A program made the translations under genes and the position numbers. This document shows, piece after piece, positions 1 through 11,120 of a DNA stretch of 64,000 bases; within the stretch, counting starts at the first letter, position 1, and each line of letters starts with the position of its first letter. Below the pieces are notes generated by a model. The model made no database searches. It was not told the origin of the DNA and was given only the letters and a program-made list of their open reading frames with translations. Source of the DNA: Turnera subulata. Taxonomy: Eukaryota > Streptophyta > Magnoliopsida > Malpighiales > Passifloraceae. The stretch spans positions 220,578 to 284,577 of the forward strand of contig JAKUCV010001116.1 in assembly GCA_028386065.3 (NCBI GenBank), written 5' to 3'.

Positions 1-295
1 TTTCTGCTTGTGCTGTTTACTGTCTTTTCTACTCTTTTTTTTTTCTTGTGTTTAAGTTGGACCTGTCTTAGTGAATGTCCTCCTCCTGTATTGTTAGTAC
101 TTGAAGGATTGAAGTCTGTAAATATAAAGATTGTTCTACTCTTTGTTGCTGCGTACTAGTCTATGTGCTGAACTCTTGATTTAATGTCAGTCATTCTTCA
201 GCTTGATTTATGTCTCCTGCTATCTATGTGGTTCCTTCTGGCCTTCAAATCTTCAATATAATTGAGTCTTCTGGTTTTCTCTCTGTCTCCAACAG

Positions 296-1722
296 GAGGA
301 ATGCTTGCAGAGGCTGCAGAGCCGTATAGACATTGCTTATGATAGTTCAATCCCTGAGCACCAGGTATCCTTCGTGCTGCACACTCCAGCAATTAAAAAT
401 ACATGTGGGCGCTCTATTCCATTATAATGCACTATTCATTCTTTCTTCTAGGAAGCTTTGAGGGCATTATGGAGTGCTGCCTTTCCTGAAGAAGAACTTC
501 GTGGTTTGATATCTGAGCAATGGAAGGAAATGGGCTGGCAGGGAAAAGACCCATCAACTGACTTTAGGTGGACAGAATGATTCTTTCCGTAGTTCATTTA
601 TTGCTCTAGAATTATTTCCATGGTTGCTGATGTATTTGCTCATTGATTCATTCTAGGGGTGGTGGTTTTATATCACTGGAGAACTTATTGTACTTTGCAA
701 GGAATTTTCCGGTACGTTTCGAGATGTATTTGCTTATTTATTCATTCTTTGCCTAAGATATGTGCACTATTCTTTTTAATTTCTTAAAATGTCTTCTTTT
801 GGTCTCATGTTTAGTTTTAACTTTTGAATGCAGAAATCCTTCCAGGATCTTCTTCAGAAGCGAGAAGGTGATCGATCGGTGTGGGAATATCCGTTTGCTG
901 TAGCTGGTGTGAACATTACATTCATGCTCATTCAGATGCTTGACCTTGAAGCAGGTTAGTCTGAAAGCAACCATGTCCATAGATTTATATTTTTGAAGTG
1001 GTATCTGCTGCTTAAGTAAGCCTTGTATTCCAATGTTGCAGTCAAACCACGGACTCTGGTCGGAGCAACTTTCTTGAAGTTTTTGACAGGTAATGTTGAG
1101 CTTCTGCTCTCATATGATCTCTCTGGTAGGAACTTTTGGATGTAAGTTACAGGCATAGTTTGCATAGAAGCTTCCTGTTTGATAGATTTGCTTTGGTCTT
1201 GAATTTTATATTCCATCAATTTTCATAAATCTGAATCATTTGATAATACATTAAACTTGAGTGTATTTCGTTTTGCCTTGACAGAGAATGAATCTGCGTT
1301 TGATCTTCTCTATTGCATCACCTTCAAGCTAATGGATCACCAGTGGCTTACCATGCGTGCGTCATACATGGACTTCAACGTATGTTATTTTTCACCATAG
1401 CTTTTTCTTAAAGAAATAGACCAAGGCTTCCCCTTTTCACGAATTACCCTTATGTTTCTGCATACTTGTATTAAGCACTAAAATGTGAGCAATCTTGCTT
1501 CACATAAATTGCTAGGATTGCCCTCTGTAATGGCTGTCTGAGAGGCAGATGGAATTTTGTTTCAACATATTAAAATGGCTGTGTTTCCCTATTTAAATTT
1601 CTTTTGAATGTTTTTGGCAGACGGTTATGAAAGCCACACGCCGTCAACTGGAAAGGGAGCTTCTGTTTGAAGATGTGACACGGCTAGAAGACTTGCCGTC
1701 TTACAGCCTCCTTACACGATAG
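296..1722 (+). CDS. ELMO/CED-12 domain protein, 3' part (5' end outside window)
   Basis: Seven exons read in one frame: 296-364, 452-567, 657-711, 834-954, 1042-1089, 1285-1379 and 1621-1722 (606 nt, 201 residues plus TAG). All introns are GT-AG. The product matches the plant ELMO domain family: ALRALWSAAFPEEEL, then SEQWKEMGWQGKDPSTDFRGGG, a hallmark of the domain, and a helical C-terminal part ending LPSYSLLTR. In animals ELMO proteins work with DOCK-type exchange factors on Rac. ELMO-domain-only proteins can act as GTPase activators for Arf-like GTPases, and plant members are little studied. The first 295 bases look like an upstream intron, so the N-terminus and promoter lie to the left. 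The open frame across seven exons argues for an active gene. The family call is firm; the cellular role is family knowledge only. Confidence 0.88.
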
Positions 1723-3219
1723 GATAACGGTAGGTGAGCTAACTTTCCCGTAACAGCAATGAGCCAGCATTGGCACGTTCTCATCCTCCTGGTCATTGCC
1801 AATTTCCTCCATTCCCTTTAACTGGATGTTGATTTGTATATGACGTGGTCCTTTTCACAGTAGTTTCATTTTGAACCCATGTCAGCGATTTCTCACTTAA
1901 TCGCCAAAAGGGTTGCCCAGTTTTCAAGTTTCTTTTACCCAAGGTTATTGAGTATCTAAATTTCCTTGTAACGGAAAAATTGAATGAGGAGATATCTTCG
2001 GTCTTGAAGAGGACGAGATCACCGATTCAAGTGTGATGTTTGGGTTTCAAATACAGTTCATTTGTTACATAGTATGGCAAGATTAGTGATTCGCATAATG
2101 CAGCGTATTACTGCAGGCTGATTGGAATGTTTATTAATTGTAAAAGACCTTGAAGCCTTTCATAGTGAAACGACCTTAGCTGGATATTTTGAAATCCATC
2201 TTTTTTATACGTTCGCTGCATGCCAATTTCTATTTTTCTATTTTTCTATTTATATTAAACCGTTAGTCGGTTTTTGGTATATAAATCATTAGGTTCAGTT
2301 CCTACTGCCTAGGTCTGGTGGCTGTGGGATAGTTGGTAGGGATTCAGGGATTGTGCATGTTAGAGCGCTTACATGGACTCAAACGCATTTCTCTTCATCA
2401 ATTTCTGGAGGATCTGTGTCACTTTTTTCCACCAGAGTTTCCTTATGTATCCAGTGATTCTACATCCTAATCGTAAATCTCGTTGAATTTACTATTAGAT
2501 GTAGAATTAGTTGTTATAGATCGTATCAAATTTCTCGTTGAATAACGATGCTCTTCCAGCTGTTCTCTGATGGGGGTATCATTTTATACGGGTGAAGTCA
2601 GTATGTCTAGCAATCTTGGATTGGTATGAACCGATGTTTCAACATATCGATCCTGCCCGATGAAGAAGCTCGTGATGTGCCGGTTGGGCATTGGGGGAGT
2701 AGACAGTACTAGTCAGATAGCAATAGGGTGGGGCGCGACACTAGGAAACGAGGAGAGTGAAATATACGGGATTAGGTTCGTGTTTTCCCGAGTCAAATCC
2801 AAGTTGGACATTAGAAGTTCCCTTAACAACAAAATGAAGCGACTATACCTCCACGAGACAATCCCTTGAATGGTTAGCCACTCGACGCAACTTGAGAAAT
2901 AGATTTTTCCACTATACCTCCATATCTTTGAGGCTAGGGATTTGACCTGATGCAGCAGTCATCGATGCATAGGGCATAACTATAAAGCAAGAATTAAAAA
3001 CATCTAGGGGGAAACCAAAAAAAAAGTAGAGCTCTGGAAAACGCGATCTTTAAAAGACTTCGATATAAATTAACTTAGAAGTTCCTCAACAGGAGTCATA
3101 TAACCAGCTTAAAACTAGCTAGAGTACACCCAACAACTTCACTAGCGCACACACCAAACATTAGAAACTTGATAGACTCCGATGAACCGCAGCAAACGAA
3201 GAGAAGATCCCAAACAAGT
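1723..3219. other. 3' UTR of the ELMO gene and intergenic DNA
   Basis: The first several hundred bases are probably 3' UTR of the ELMO gene, and the last 100-200 bases probably 3' UTR of the opposing NDP kinase gene, making a tail-to-tail pair. Between them I see no gene. The small ORF at 2660-2869 has no recognisable protein features. Confidence 0.4.
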
Positions 3220-4441
3220 TTACTCGTAGATCCATGGGTGAAGGCTGCTTTGCCAGTTGGCAGGGCCTTCAGGGAACCAGAGTGCAATCTCCTTCCTTCC
3301 GTTCTCAACAGAGTCACTTCCATGAATGACATTCCTGTAAAGCAAAAAAATTTGTGCGTATTAGATTGCCAGTCACAACAATAATTTCTTTTCAAACATT
3401 TATTTAAGTATACTTCAGAGAAAGAACTAGATCAAATAGAACACAGTATTCAGCATAGTTAACCATTCACAACTATATTCACATACAACTACCATCGGTG
3501 ACAGAAAGCAACTTACCTTCCAATATCAATAGCAAAATCGCCACGGATAGTTCCAGGAGCAGATTCAGCAGGGTTTGTGGCTCCAATAATCTTACGGCCA
3601 GTAGCAACAACATTCTTACCCTCCCAAATCATGGCAACAACGGGGCCAGAGATAATGTATTCAACAAGGCCATTGAAGAAAGGCCTAGCAGACAGGTCAG
3701 CATAGTGCTTCTCAGCAAAAGAACGCTCCACGGTGAGAAATTTCAAACCTAAAAATCAAAACATAAGAGCATATAAGAAAACATTTTACAAATCCAAAAC
3801 AAAACAATGTATTTATCTGCTTAATCATAGCTAAGCAAATTCCAATAGTAAAAAACACAAGTCTTGCATTTACTGATAGCCAAACGGATGCATTCTCATA
3901 TAGGTCAAATCAGTCAGCCAAAATTTTGTAAAATTGGATACAATAAACACCCACGAACATCCGGAAGAAAAGAGCTACAAAAAGTCAAAAAACCCATAGG
4001 TGATAGACAGTATTTGTTACCTTTAAGGGTGAATCCCTTCTTCTCAAACCTGCTGATGATTTCACCAACCTGAAAGCACAAATAAAATTAACCCCAAGTT
4101 TAGGATTCCAAACTTCAAATAATCTACCAGCTAACATATGAGTTCTAATCCAACAGAAGGCAAACACAGCTTTAACTAGCCTGGGGTTATTTTAACAATC
4201 AGCTAATCCAAGTTGACAGATCTAATATAATTGTGTTTTCTACGCAACTAGAGACTAGATGCCTATCACTTCACATGAGAGAACAATATTGAAAAATCAA
4301 TCAAACAAGACCCAAAAAGAAGAAAAGGCAACAGTGAGGAAACAGCAAAGCTAACTAAGATTAGAGAGAGGTTAAAAGAGAAAAACATACCAGCCCTCTC
4401 TGGACCCCATCGGGCTTAATCATGATAAAGGACTGCTCCAT
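3220..4441 (-). CDS. NDPK1: Nucleoside diphosphate kinase, cytosolic type 1
   Basis: Four exons on the minus strand: 4391-4441, 4021-4069, 3517-3748 and 3220-3334 (447 nt, 148 residues), the usual length of plant NDPK1. It transfers the gamma-phosphate from ATP to other nucleoside diphosphates through a phosphohistidine. Visible landmarks are the start [20 protein letters not shown], the [10 protein letters not shown] stretch, [10 protein letters not shown], and the catalytic-histidine motif [10 protein letters not shown] at the start of exon 4. The C-terminus WIYE is typical of the cytosolic form. There is no transit peptide, so chloroplast (NDPK2) and mitochondrial (NDPK3) forms are excluded. 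All introns are GT-AG. The start is the first ATG and directly begins the conserved domain. Confidence 0.96.
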
Positions 4442-4457
4442 CTCTCTCTCTCTCTCT
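4442..4457 (-). repeat. GA microsatellite abutting the NDPK start codon
   Basis: On the coding strand an uninterrupted GA run sits immediately before the ATG, in the 5' UTR. Such repeats are common in plant 5' UTRs and vary in length between individuals. Confidence 0.8.
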
Positions 4458-4534
4458 AGGTAGGCCGATTGATGTTTGGGTTGCAGCTTTCGAGTGTGAG
4501 GGTTGTAGGAAATGAGTGACGGAGGAAGTCGGGC

Positions 4535-4548
4535 TATGAGGGTTTTTA
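4535..4548 (-). promoter_or_regulatory. Probable TATA box of the NDPK gene
   Basis: The minus strand reads CCATATAAAAACCC about 95-105 bases upstream of the NDPK ATG. That would place the transcription start near 4505-4515 and give a 65-75 base leader that includes the GA repeat. Confidence 0.5.
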
Positions 4549-4549
4549 T

Positions 4550-6950
4550 ATGGTTTACGTAACCCTAGATTGCATAGTTAGTAACAAGGAAAACGAATAT
4601 TCCATTTTGGACCCGAGAAGCAAAGTCCATCTGTGCAAGGCAACTCGTCGTTGCTTTGACGATTACGAGGACAGAATACATTGCACAAACGACATGCCAT
4701 TCATTGGTGCCAGTTGGCACATAAGCAATTGTTGCATGATAAAGCTCACTTTTGATATATTATTTTTTTAACAGAAATTTTGATATATTATAAACCAACC
4801 AATAGGAATTGTACTAAGACATGTAAAAAATTTCGGTTGCTTTCGAATGATAATAACACCGATCCTAACATATAAAGATAGAAAATCATGAGCTCGTCCT
4901 GGCTTGGAATATGTATTTCATGAGTAAATAATTACAATAAATTCTCAAAAAATAATTATTACATTTAAGAAATTATGGTTTTGAATGGAAAAAATCATAT
5001 GAAAACATATGATTATGAAAATAAAGCTAATTAATTGTTTTTTTTTATGATTGAATATCAAGTTTTCATTAATCCTATAATACTATGAACAATTTGACCC
5101 TAAAAGTTTTAATACTGTGAATAAAATTGAAATCAATCCTCTTTAAGAAGAGTTGCTCTCAATTCATCAATCCATAAGTATGTAACTTACCCCCACAAAA
5201 AGAGGGAAAAGGGAAAAGAGAGGTAATGGAAGAAAGAACAGTAAGAATGCCAGACGATGGAAAAAACAAAAGAGCAGTGGGCTGGACCTGGGTGGATCAT
5301 GGACCACGGCAGTCTTCAAAAGAGAACAAACGAAGGCGAGAGTTGGCCGGAGAACAAGTTGGGCCTATGCAGTTCCTGGTCGGTTGGTGATTTCCTGTCT
5401 TAATCTGGCCAGTATCCATCCATGGGGTTTAGGTACTTACCTTGATATCTCCGAATCCAAGACATGCCTTTCATTCCCGTCCGGTGCATGGAGGAGTGAC
5501 TCAGGGAGGTGGGTGTTTCGCCGGAGTTTCTCATTTCACTAGTGAATGTGGAATTGAGGAGGCATTGTTTTTTTTTTTTTTGATCAAGAATTGAGGAGGC
5601 TTTGTTAAAGGCTTAGCTTGGGGGATTTGAGATGTGAAGGAAGGTGCCAAGGTGGTGATAGAGATATGCTTTGTGTGTGTGTGTGTTTTGTTGGTCTTTC
5701 AACTCGGAATTCCCCCGGATCCTATGCCACTTCTATTGCTGTTTCAACACAAGAATAGGATTGAGTAGTTAAAACTTCAAAAAAAAAATAGTCAAACTTA
5801 TCAAGCTTGCTAATTATATATATTCCTCATCCTTTTTCAATTTATCCTTAGTCATCGGATAAATTTTATCACGAAAAGGAGGGGAACGTACTATGCCTCA
5901 AATTCAATCTTTTCCTCATAGGATTCACAAAATCCTTTCTCAAAAAAAAAAAAAAAAACCTATTTGAGAAAATTAGCTTGGATCCTTATTATGACTACTT
6001 ATTTGTTGTGGATGGAAGATTTTGTTCTTATGTTATATGGGCCATGGATTTGGGCTGTAAATAATGCCATGAGGATTATGCCTTTGGGCCATCATGTTAC
6101 GTTAGCTAATGCGGGGTAGCAATTCCCAAGCCCACTTCAGAACCAAAGACATGCCCATGGCTTCCCGCGTTCACATGAAGACATGTCGCTTAAAATATTT
6201 TGGACATCTCTGGTTTTGCACTGGTCAAGGTCATCACCTGATCAGCAGGGATAAGGAGAATACAATTCTTGCCTTCCAGAAACTAGATTGCTTAGTGCAT
6301 AGTAAAAAATGCATTTTGATCCACTTGATTCTGATGAATTCTGTCTCAACATTTGTCAATTATCAGATGGTCTAGGTTGCTTAATTTATCAGTTCCTTCT
6401 CTTATTGGCAGTCCCCCAAATTAACAAATTGATTCTTGTACTCCTGATGTTTAGTTTATTAATTTAAAATATCAATCAAAGTGGAGGTCATGTTATCGAC
6501 TTGGTTAATAAAACTGTCACAAGTTTCATTATCAGAACTGAATCCTTGAGAGCAAATTAGGTGGGGATTGTGAAGTCTCAACTGCAAGAACATTCCCTTC
6601 AAAGTTGCTAGTCTGCTGCAACCAATATATGGAACTAAGCTAAAAATAAATAGAACGGACAAGGTTAGAGACAGAGTGGGATCCACCAAATATCTGATGC
6701 CTCACTCTACCATAATGAAATTTGGAAGACTTTAGAAATTGATTGAGAGGCCATGATTGTTGCATGGAATTCAGCACATACTGCCTTTGGCTACCCTCTC
6801 ACTTATTGCTTCAAATTGTGTTCTTTGATTACCCTTTTGAAACTTGAGCTTAGAAATGATGAAGCTGTCGGATCCCGCAGGTGAGCTTGCCTACTTTGGG
6901 TCTTCCCCTTTAGTCCTCTCCTCTTGAAGAAAGTTAATTTCAACTCTGTT
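4550..6950. other. Intergenic, AT-rich
   Basis: No gene could be supported. The stretch holds A/T homopolymers (around 5569 and 5942), a short GT run near 5665-5676, and a small imperfect repeat of a GAATTGAGGAGGC unit near 5550-5605. ORFs here are short and lack domains. Confidence 0.4.
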
Positions 6951-7350
6951 GGTTACTAGTACATTGCTACTATCTACTCCCGGCCCATTCCATTATTTTC
7001 TTCCTCTTCCTTTCCGATTTGCGAATTCTCCTTCAGTGTTTCTTTTTATCTCCTAATGGGCCCGGCTAACATCTCACAATGGAAGGCTAATATGAGACTA
7101 TCAGTGAGCACTGGGCAGTCTCCCATGTGCTGGTCATCAAGGGAACACCAGGTTACTAGTACATTGCTACTATCTACTCCCGGCCCATTCCATTATTTTC
7201 TTCCTCTTCCTTTCCGATTTGCGAATTCTCCTTCAGTGTTTCTTTTTATCTCCTAATGGGCCCGGCTAACATCTCACAATGGAAGGCTAATATGAGACTA
7301 TCAGTGAGCACTGGGCAGTCTCCCATGTGCTGGTCATCAAGGGAACACCA
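6951..7350. repeat. Perfect 200-bp tandem duplication (two copies)
   Basis: Copy 1 is 6951-7150 and copy 2 is 7151-7350. Both start GGTTACTAGTACATTGC and end GGGAACACCA, and I found no mismatch on reading them side by side. Each copy also holds an imperfect inverted pair, CCGGCCCATT and AATGGGCCCGG, about 65 bases apart. There is no coding content. The lack of divergence points to a recent duplication, or to a collapse or duplication artefact of assembly. Confidence 0.95.
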
Positions 7351-8888
7351 CGTTGGGTTAGAGGGGCCATAATCATATAGCTATTCTCCAACCCTCTCCA
7401 TGCACATACGCGGGATGCGCCACTCTGCTTCCCCCCCGTACGAATCCCACAAACAATTGAAATTGCACTGCAACATCAAACAGATGCACATTGATATATA
7501 TATATATATCCTTTTGCAGAATAAGCATTTGTTGGGCCATATCCAATCTCAAAACACTACATACCCCTCATAACTTTAATTCTCTCTCAAATGGTATACA
7601 ATATGTATATGTATATAGTTATTTAACACATAGGGAGAGGGAGCCTATAAGCCCTAGCTAGAACACTTGAGTACATGATTAACTTTATTTGTGTTCCGAA
7701 CACCATTTTAATAATAATTCAAGTGTATTTCAATGTCTTCCAAGTAATATTAGTGATAAAATCAGCTATAGGAGTAACCTTGATCCAGGCTCCCTCTTAC
7801 AAGAGCATAGAGCAGCCCCAGCTGTATGTCTTTTATTTACAGGACATTGCAATTTACAAGGTCATATCTTGCTGCTGAGCTGACATGTTTTGCAATAATT
7901 ATAAAAGCATCAAGCACAGGAGGAGTCACTTAACATTGTCAGCCACAGGCACTTGCTAATTATTTGCTCACTACTCGCTTCGCACCTCTCGGGTTCCTGT
8001 ATGAAATCAGATAAAAGATATAGTCCAGATTGGTTTTCCAAGTGAAGTGATAGGATGTTAATCTACTTCTTCGCTCTTGACAGTTTAACCAATAGAATGA
8101 ATTAATCCTGTATGATTGTATCTGCAACCCGATTATCATTATGATAAACGTAACATTAGATGATCAAGCAAAAAAGTATCAGGAAAAGATGCAAAATCCC
8201 CACGTGTGGGTATGGTGAGTGCTGAAAATTAAGCAAAAAAAATTACCCTGTAGGTTTCTGCCAAATCTGCAAGCAGGGTCCTGCCTTACTTGGCCTAGTT
8301 TTCATGTTTTTGCGACTAACAAATAACAATCAGCAGTTTCTAGCATATTAAAGATTTCAGGACAACAGGAATATTCTTGATAAAGAAAAGGTCAAATCAA
8401 GAGAATTGGGAAGATGTGGGGACTGACTCTACTAAGATTTTTGCAGGAAAATTGAATAAGAAGACTAAAAACGTGAGAGTGTTGATTACTGCCATTCTCG
8501 GCAAAAAAAAAAAAAAATTACTGTTGGAAAATAGTGAGTCCACCCATAAGGCTGTTCACTTAAGCCCAACTAGGCTCAATTTGTATATTATATAAGGCAC
8601 CACAAGGGGAGACTGATACACTAAGTATTATTATACACATGTGTTGTGTAAATATACAGATAACCTGCATACTGCATTCTAGGGTTTAGACCGTGAAAAC
8701 TAGGAGGCCGATAGTTTAGACCGTAGAAACTAGGAGGCCGATCCAACACACTGTGACGGTCTCCACCGACCAGTAATCCTAGCCGTGGCTCCCGATCCTG
8801 ACAACGCTTCCGCTTCACTCTTACAGATAAGTGTTTTTATCTATGGTATGTTATGTATATGTACATGATAAAATCCTTCAATTACTGC
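7351..8888. other. Intergenic, no gene recognised
   Basis: Contains a short TA microsatellite near 7494-7510, an A-run near 8504 and a 30-bp tandem pair at 8683-8742. The ORFs at 7675-7883 and 8377-8595 are short, overlap each other or end in low-complexity sequence, and show no domain. Confidence 0.4.
8683..8742. repeat. Two copies of a 30-bp tandem repeat
   Basis: Unit GTTTAGACCGT(G/A)(A/G)AAACTAGGAGGCCGAT, copies at 8683-8712 and 8713-8742, differing at a couple of positions. Confidence 0.8.
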
Positions 8889-9190
8889 CAGTGGCGGATA
8901 CACAGTGTAGTCACTGTAGGCATGTGACTACACTGATATTTATAGGAAATAAATTTGCTCATTAATTCTTAGCCCAACAAAATTTAATTCCTTTATTTTG
9001 CCTACACTGAATTTCCTTAAAAGAATATTATCTTGTTAATTATAGAAGCCTAACAGATCTAGACATCCAATTAGCTTATATAACGTAGTCGGTCAAATCT
9101 AGAAATTAATTCTTTTAATGTAGGTAGTAAGTATTTTTATTGGAAATAAAGTCCATTTTCTAACAAATTTAATATCCGACCTTTCCTCTG
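8889..9190. mobile_element. Possible truncated hAT-like element (one end only)
   Basis: CAGTGGCGGATACACAG at 8889 resembles the terminal sequence of plant hAT elements and the better supported MITE at 21791. AT-rich sequence with repeated GACTACACTG / GCCTACACTG motifs follows. I could not find the matching CCGCCACTG end or a target duplication, so this is only a remnant at best and its right edge is arbitrary. Confidence 0.25.
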
Positions 9191-9561
9191 CTAACAATTT
9201 CCTTCTGGATTTACTTCCCTTTTTTTAGTTTCTTCTTCCTTCCAAGTTTTTAGTTTTCTTCTTTTTTTAGTTTCTTTTTTACTTCCAAGTTTCAATCTTT
9301 CACAGATCTAGGTTGTTATAATTATTCTCTTTAGTTAATTTTCTTTTGGTTTTGTTTTGATTTAACTTTCTAAATTATAATAAATAAATTTGCAAAATAG
9401 CAAGTTTCAATTTTCAATGAAGTTTAAGTCTTCCGCTGTGCATACCTTTACTGTTATTGGGCCATTGGGCCGATTGTGTTATTGTTATTGTTTATATTAT
9501 GGGCTGTTGAGCCCGGATATTTGTTGTATACACTGTATGCTGGTTTCATTTTGGGTTGGGT

Positions 9562-11120
9562 TGTCACAGTTCCGGCTCGTGTTTACTGTGTACGGTAAAT
9601 TCGGGTCGGGGCGTTTCATATAATTTCTAGAAAATATATATATATAGTATTTATCTTTTCTAAATATATATAGTAGTAATATTTTCCAACACAAAATATA
9701 ATTAACTTTAATTTCCAAAATATATATTTATATACATATACCAAAATCATAATTTTCCAGACGAAATAATATACATATTAAACTTCCAGAAATTAATTTC
9801 AAGGTATATATATATATTTTTCCAATTAATAATAGTTTCCAAAACAAAACTTAATTATTTACCCAAGTAAATATATTTATATTTTCCTGAAAATACTAGA
9901 ATTAAATTGGCCACAATTTTCTCAAAATAACTATATAATTTTTTTCTATAAATAAATACCAGAATAATTAATAAATACATATATATATATATATATTATT
10001 TCTTTTTTTAATTAACAGACTGGGCTGAACAGGACCAGGCCCAGGCTCGCACTGTGCAAGCCCAGCCGGCCCACGTCCAAGCCTGAAATCAACCAAGCCC
10101 AGAAATCACAGCCCGCGACCCGGACAGGGATAAACGGGTCGAACACGGGTCGGTCAGCTCACCTTGGCGGGTTGAGCTGCTGTGACGGCGACGGCGAGCT
10201 CGGGAAGGAAGGGCGAGCGAGGCAAGGCACCAGCGGATGGAGAGCGGTGCGAGGGTGGCGGCAACTGGGCACGGCGGCAGCTGCTGATGTTGCAGGTGGC
10301 GGGAGAAGCAGATCCGTGGGTCTTCGGCGGGTGAAAGGCTCTTAACGGCGCGTCGGACGGCGGCGTCAGGCGGAAGCGATGCCGTTGAGGTCGCGGCGTT
10401 GTGGCGGTCCTGACGGCGGCGGTGGTGCGTCGGGAGGAGGCCGGGAACAGCTACGGGTGAACAGTGCAGAGGCGGGTGACGGACTGTTCATCCCCTTCTT
10501 CATTTTTTTCCAGTTTTCTTTCTTTTCTTCTTTTTTCCGAATTTCTTTTCTTTTTTTATTTCTTTTTTTCTATTTTCTGTTTCTATTTTCTTCTTTTTTT
10601 TTCTTTTCTCTCTCTGTTTTTCTTGTTTTTCTTTTTTTTTCTTTCCTTATTTTTTCCCTTTTTTTTTCCTTTTTCTTTCTTTTTTTTCTTTTTCTTTTTC
10701 TCTCTTTTTCCCTCTTTTCTTTTTTTCTCTCCTTTTTTTCTCTCTTTCTTTTTTTCCTTCTCCTTCTCCTCCTCCGGCTGCCTCCTCCTTTTTATAACTG
10801 AAAATTTACTATTTAACATGTGAATTACAATAATTCAATTCGTCTGCATTACGGGCGAGTCCGATCCGGACCAGAAAATAACAGATACCTCCTTAGTTAT
10901 TTTCCGGTGTGATTTTCCGAGAAATTCCGAAACCTGAAAAACACCAACTTAGTTCCGAAAAATCCACGGAAAAATCACGAGCGCGGGAAAACTCTCGGTT
11001 TCGAAAAACGACTCCCGATTTACCTTGAATTAATTACCCAAGATTAATTCAACAGTAAATTACGGTAAAAATACTTTTACAGTCCCGGTAAAAATAAAAA
11101 ATTTTACCCGGACTGTTACA
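9562..11120 (-). mobile_element. Solo-LTR-like block, minus orientation
   Basis: Read on the minus strand the block starts TGTAACAGTCCGGG at 11120 and ends CCGGAACTGTGACA at 9562, so its ends form a near-perfect short inverted repeat beginning TG and ending CA, as LTRs do. A TATAAAAAGG box lies at 10787-10796, about 325 bases from the 5' end, where an LTR promoter would be. A GC-rich segment and a long purine-rich tract follow in that orientation. No primer-binding site, polypurine tract or pol gene adjoins it, and the flanking 5-mers do not match, so a solo or degraded LTR of Ty3/gypsy style is inferred. The left boundary is uncertain. Confidence 0.45.
10494..10770. repeat. Long pyrimidine (T/C) tract
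   Basis: Roughly 275 bases consisting almost only of T and C on the plus strand (purine on the minus). It creates spurious Phe/Ser-rich and Lys/Glu-rich ORFs in several frames. It lies inside the LTR-like block, downstream of its TATA box. Confidence 0.9.

Noticed and set aside
3096..3395. ORFs at the NDP kinase last exon in other frames
   Set aside because: Shadow frames of the NDPK exon at 3220-3334; the NDPK frame is unambiguous.
6951..7350. The 200-bp repeat as a microRNA precursor or transposon
   Set aside because: The inverted pair is too short and too far apart for a typical miRNA hairpin, no known miRNA sequence was recognised, and there are no terminal repeats or target duplication.
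10379..10823. ORFs of 119-140 codons on plus and 78 on minus over the T/C tract
   Set aside because: They consist of Phe/Ser/Leu or Lys/Glu/Arg runs produced by the pyrimidine tract; a simple-sequence artefact, not proteins.
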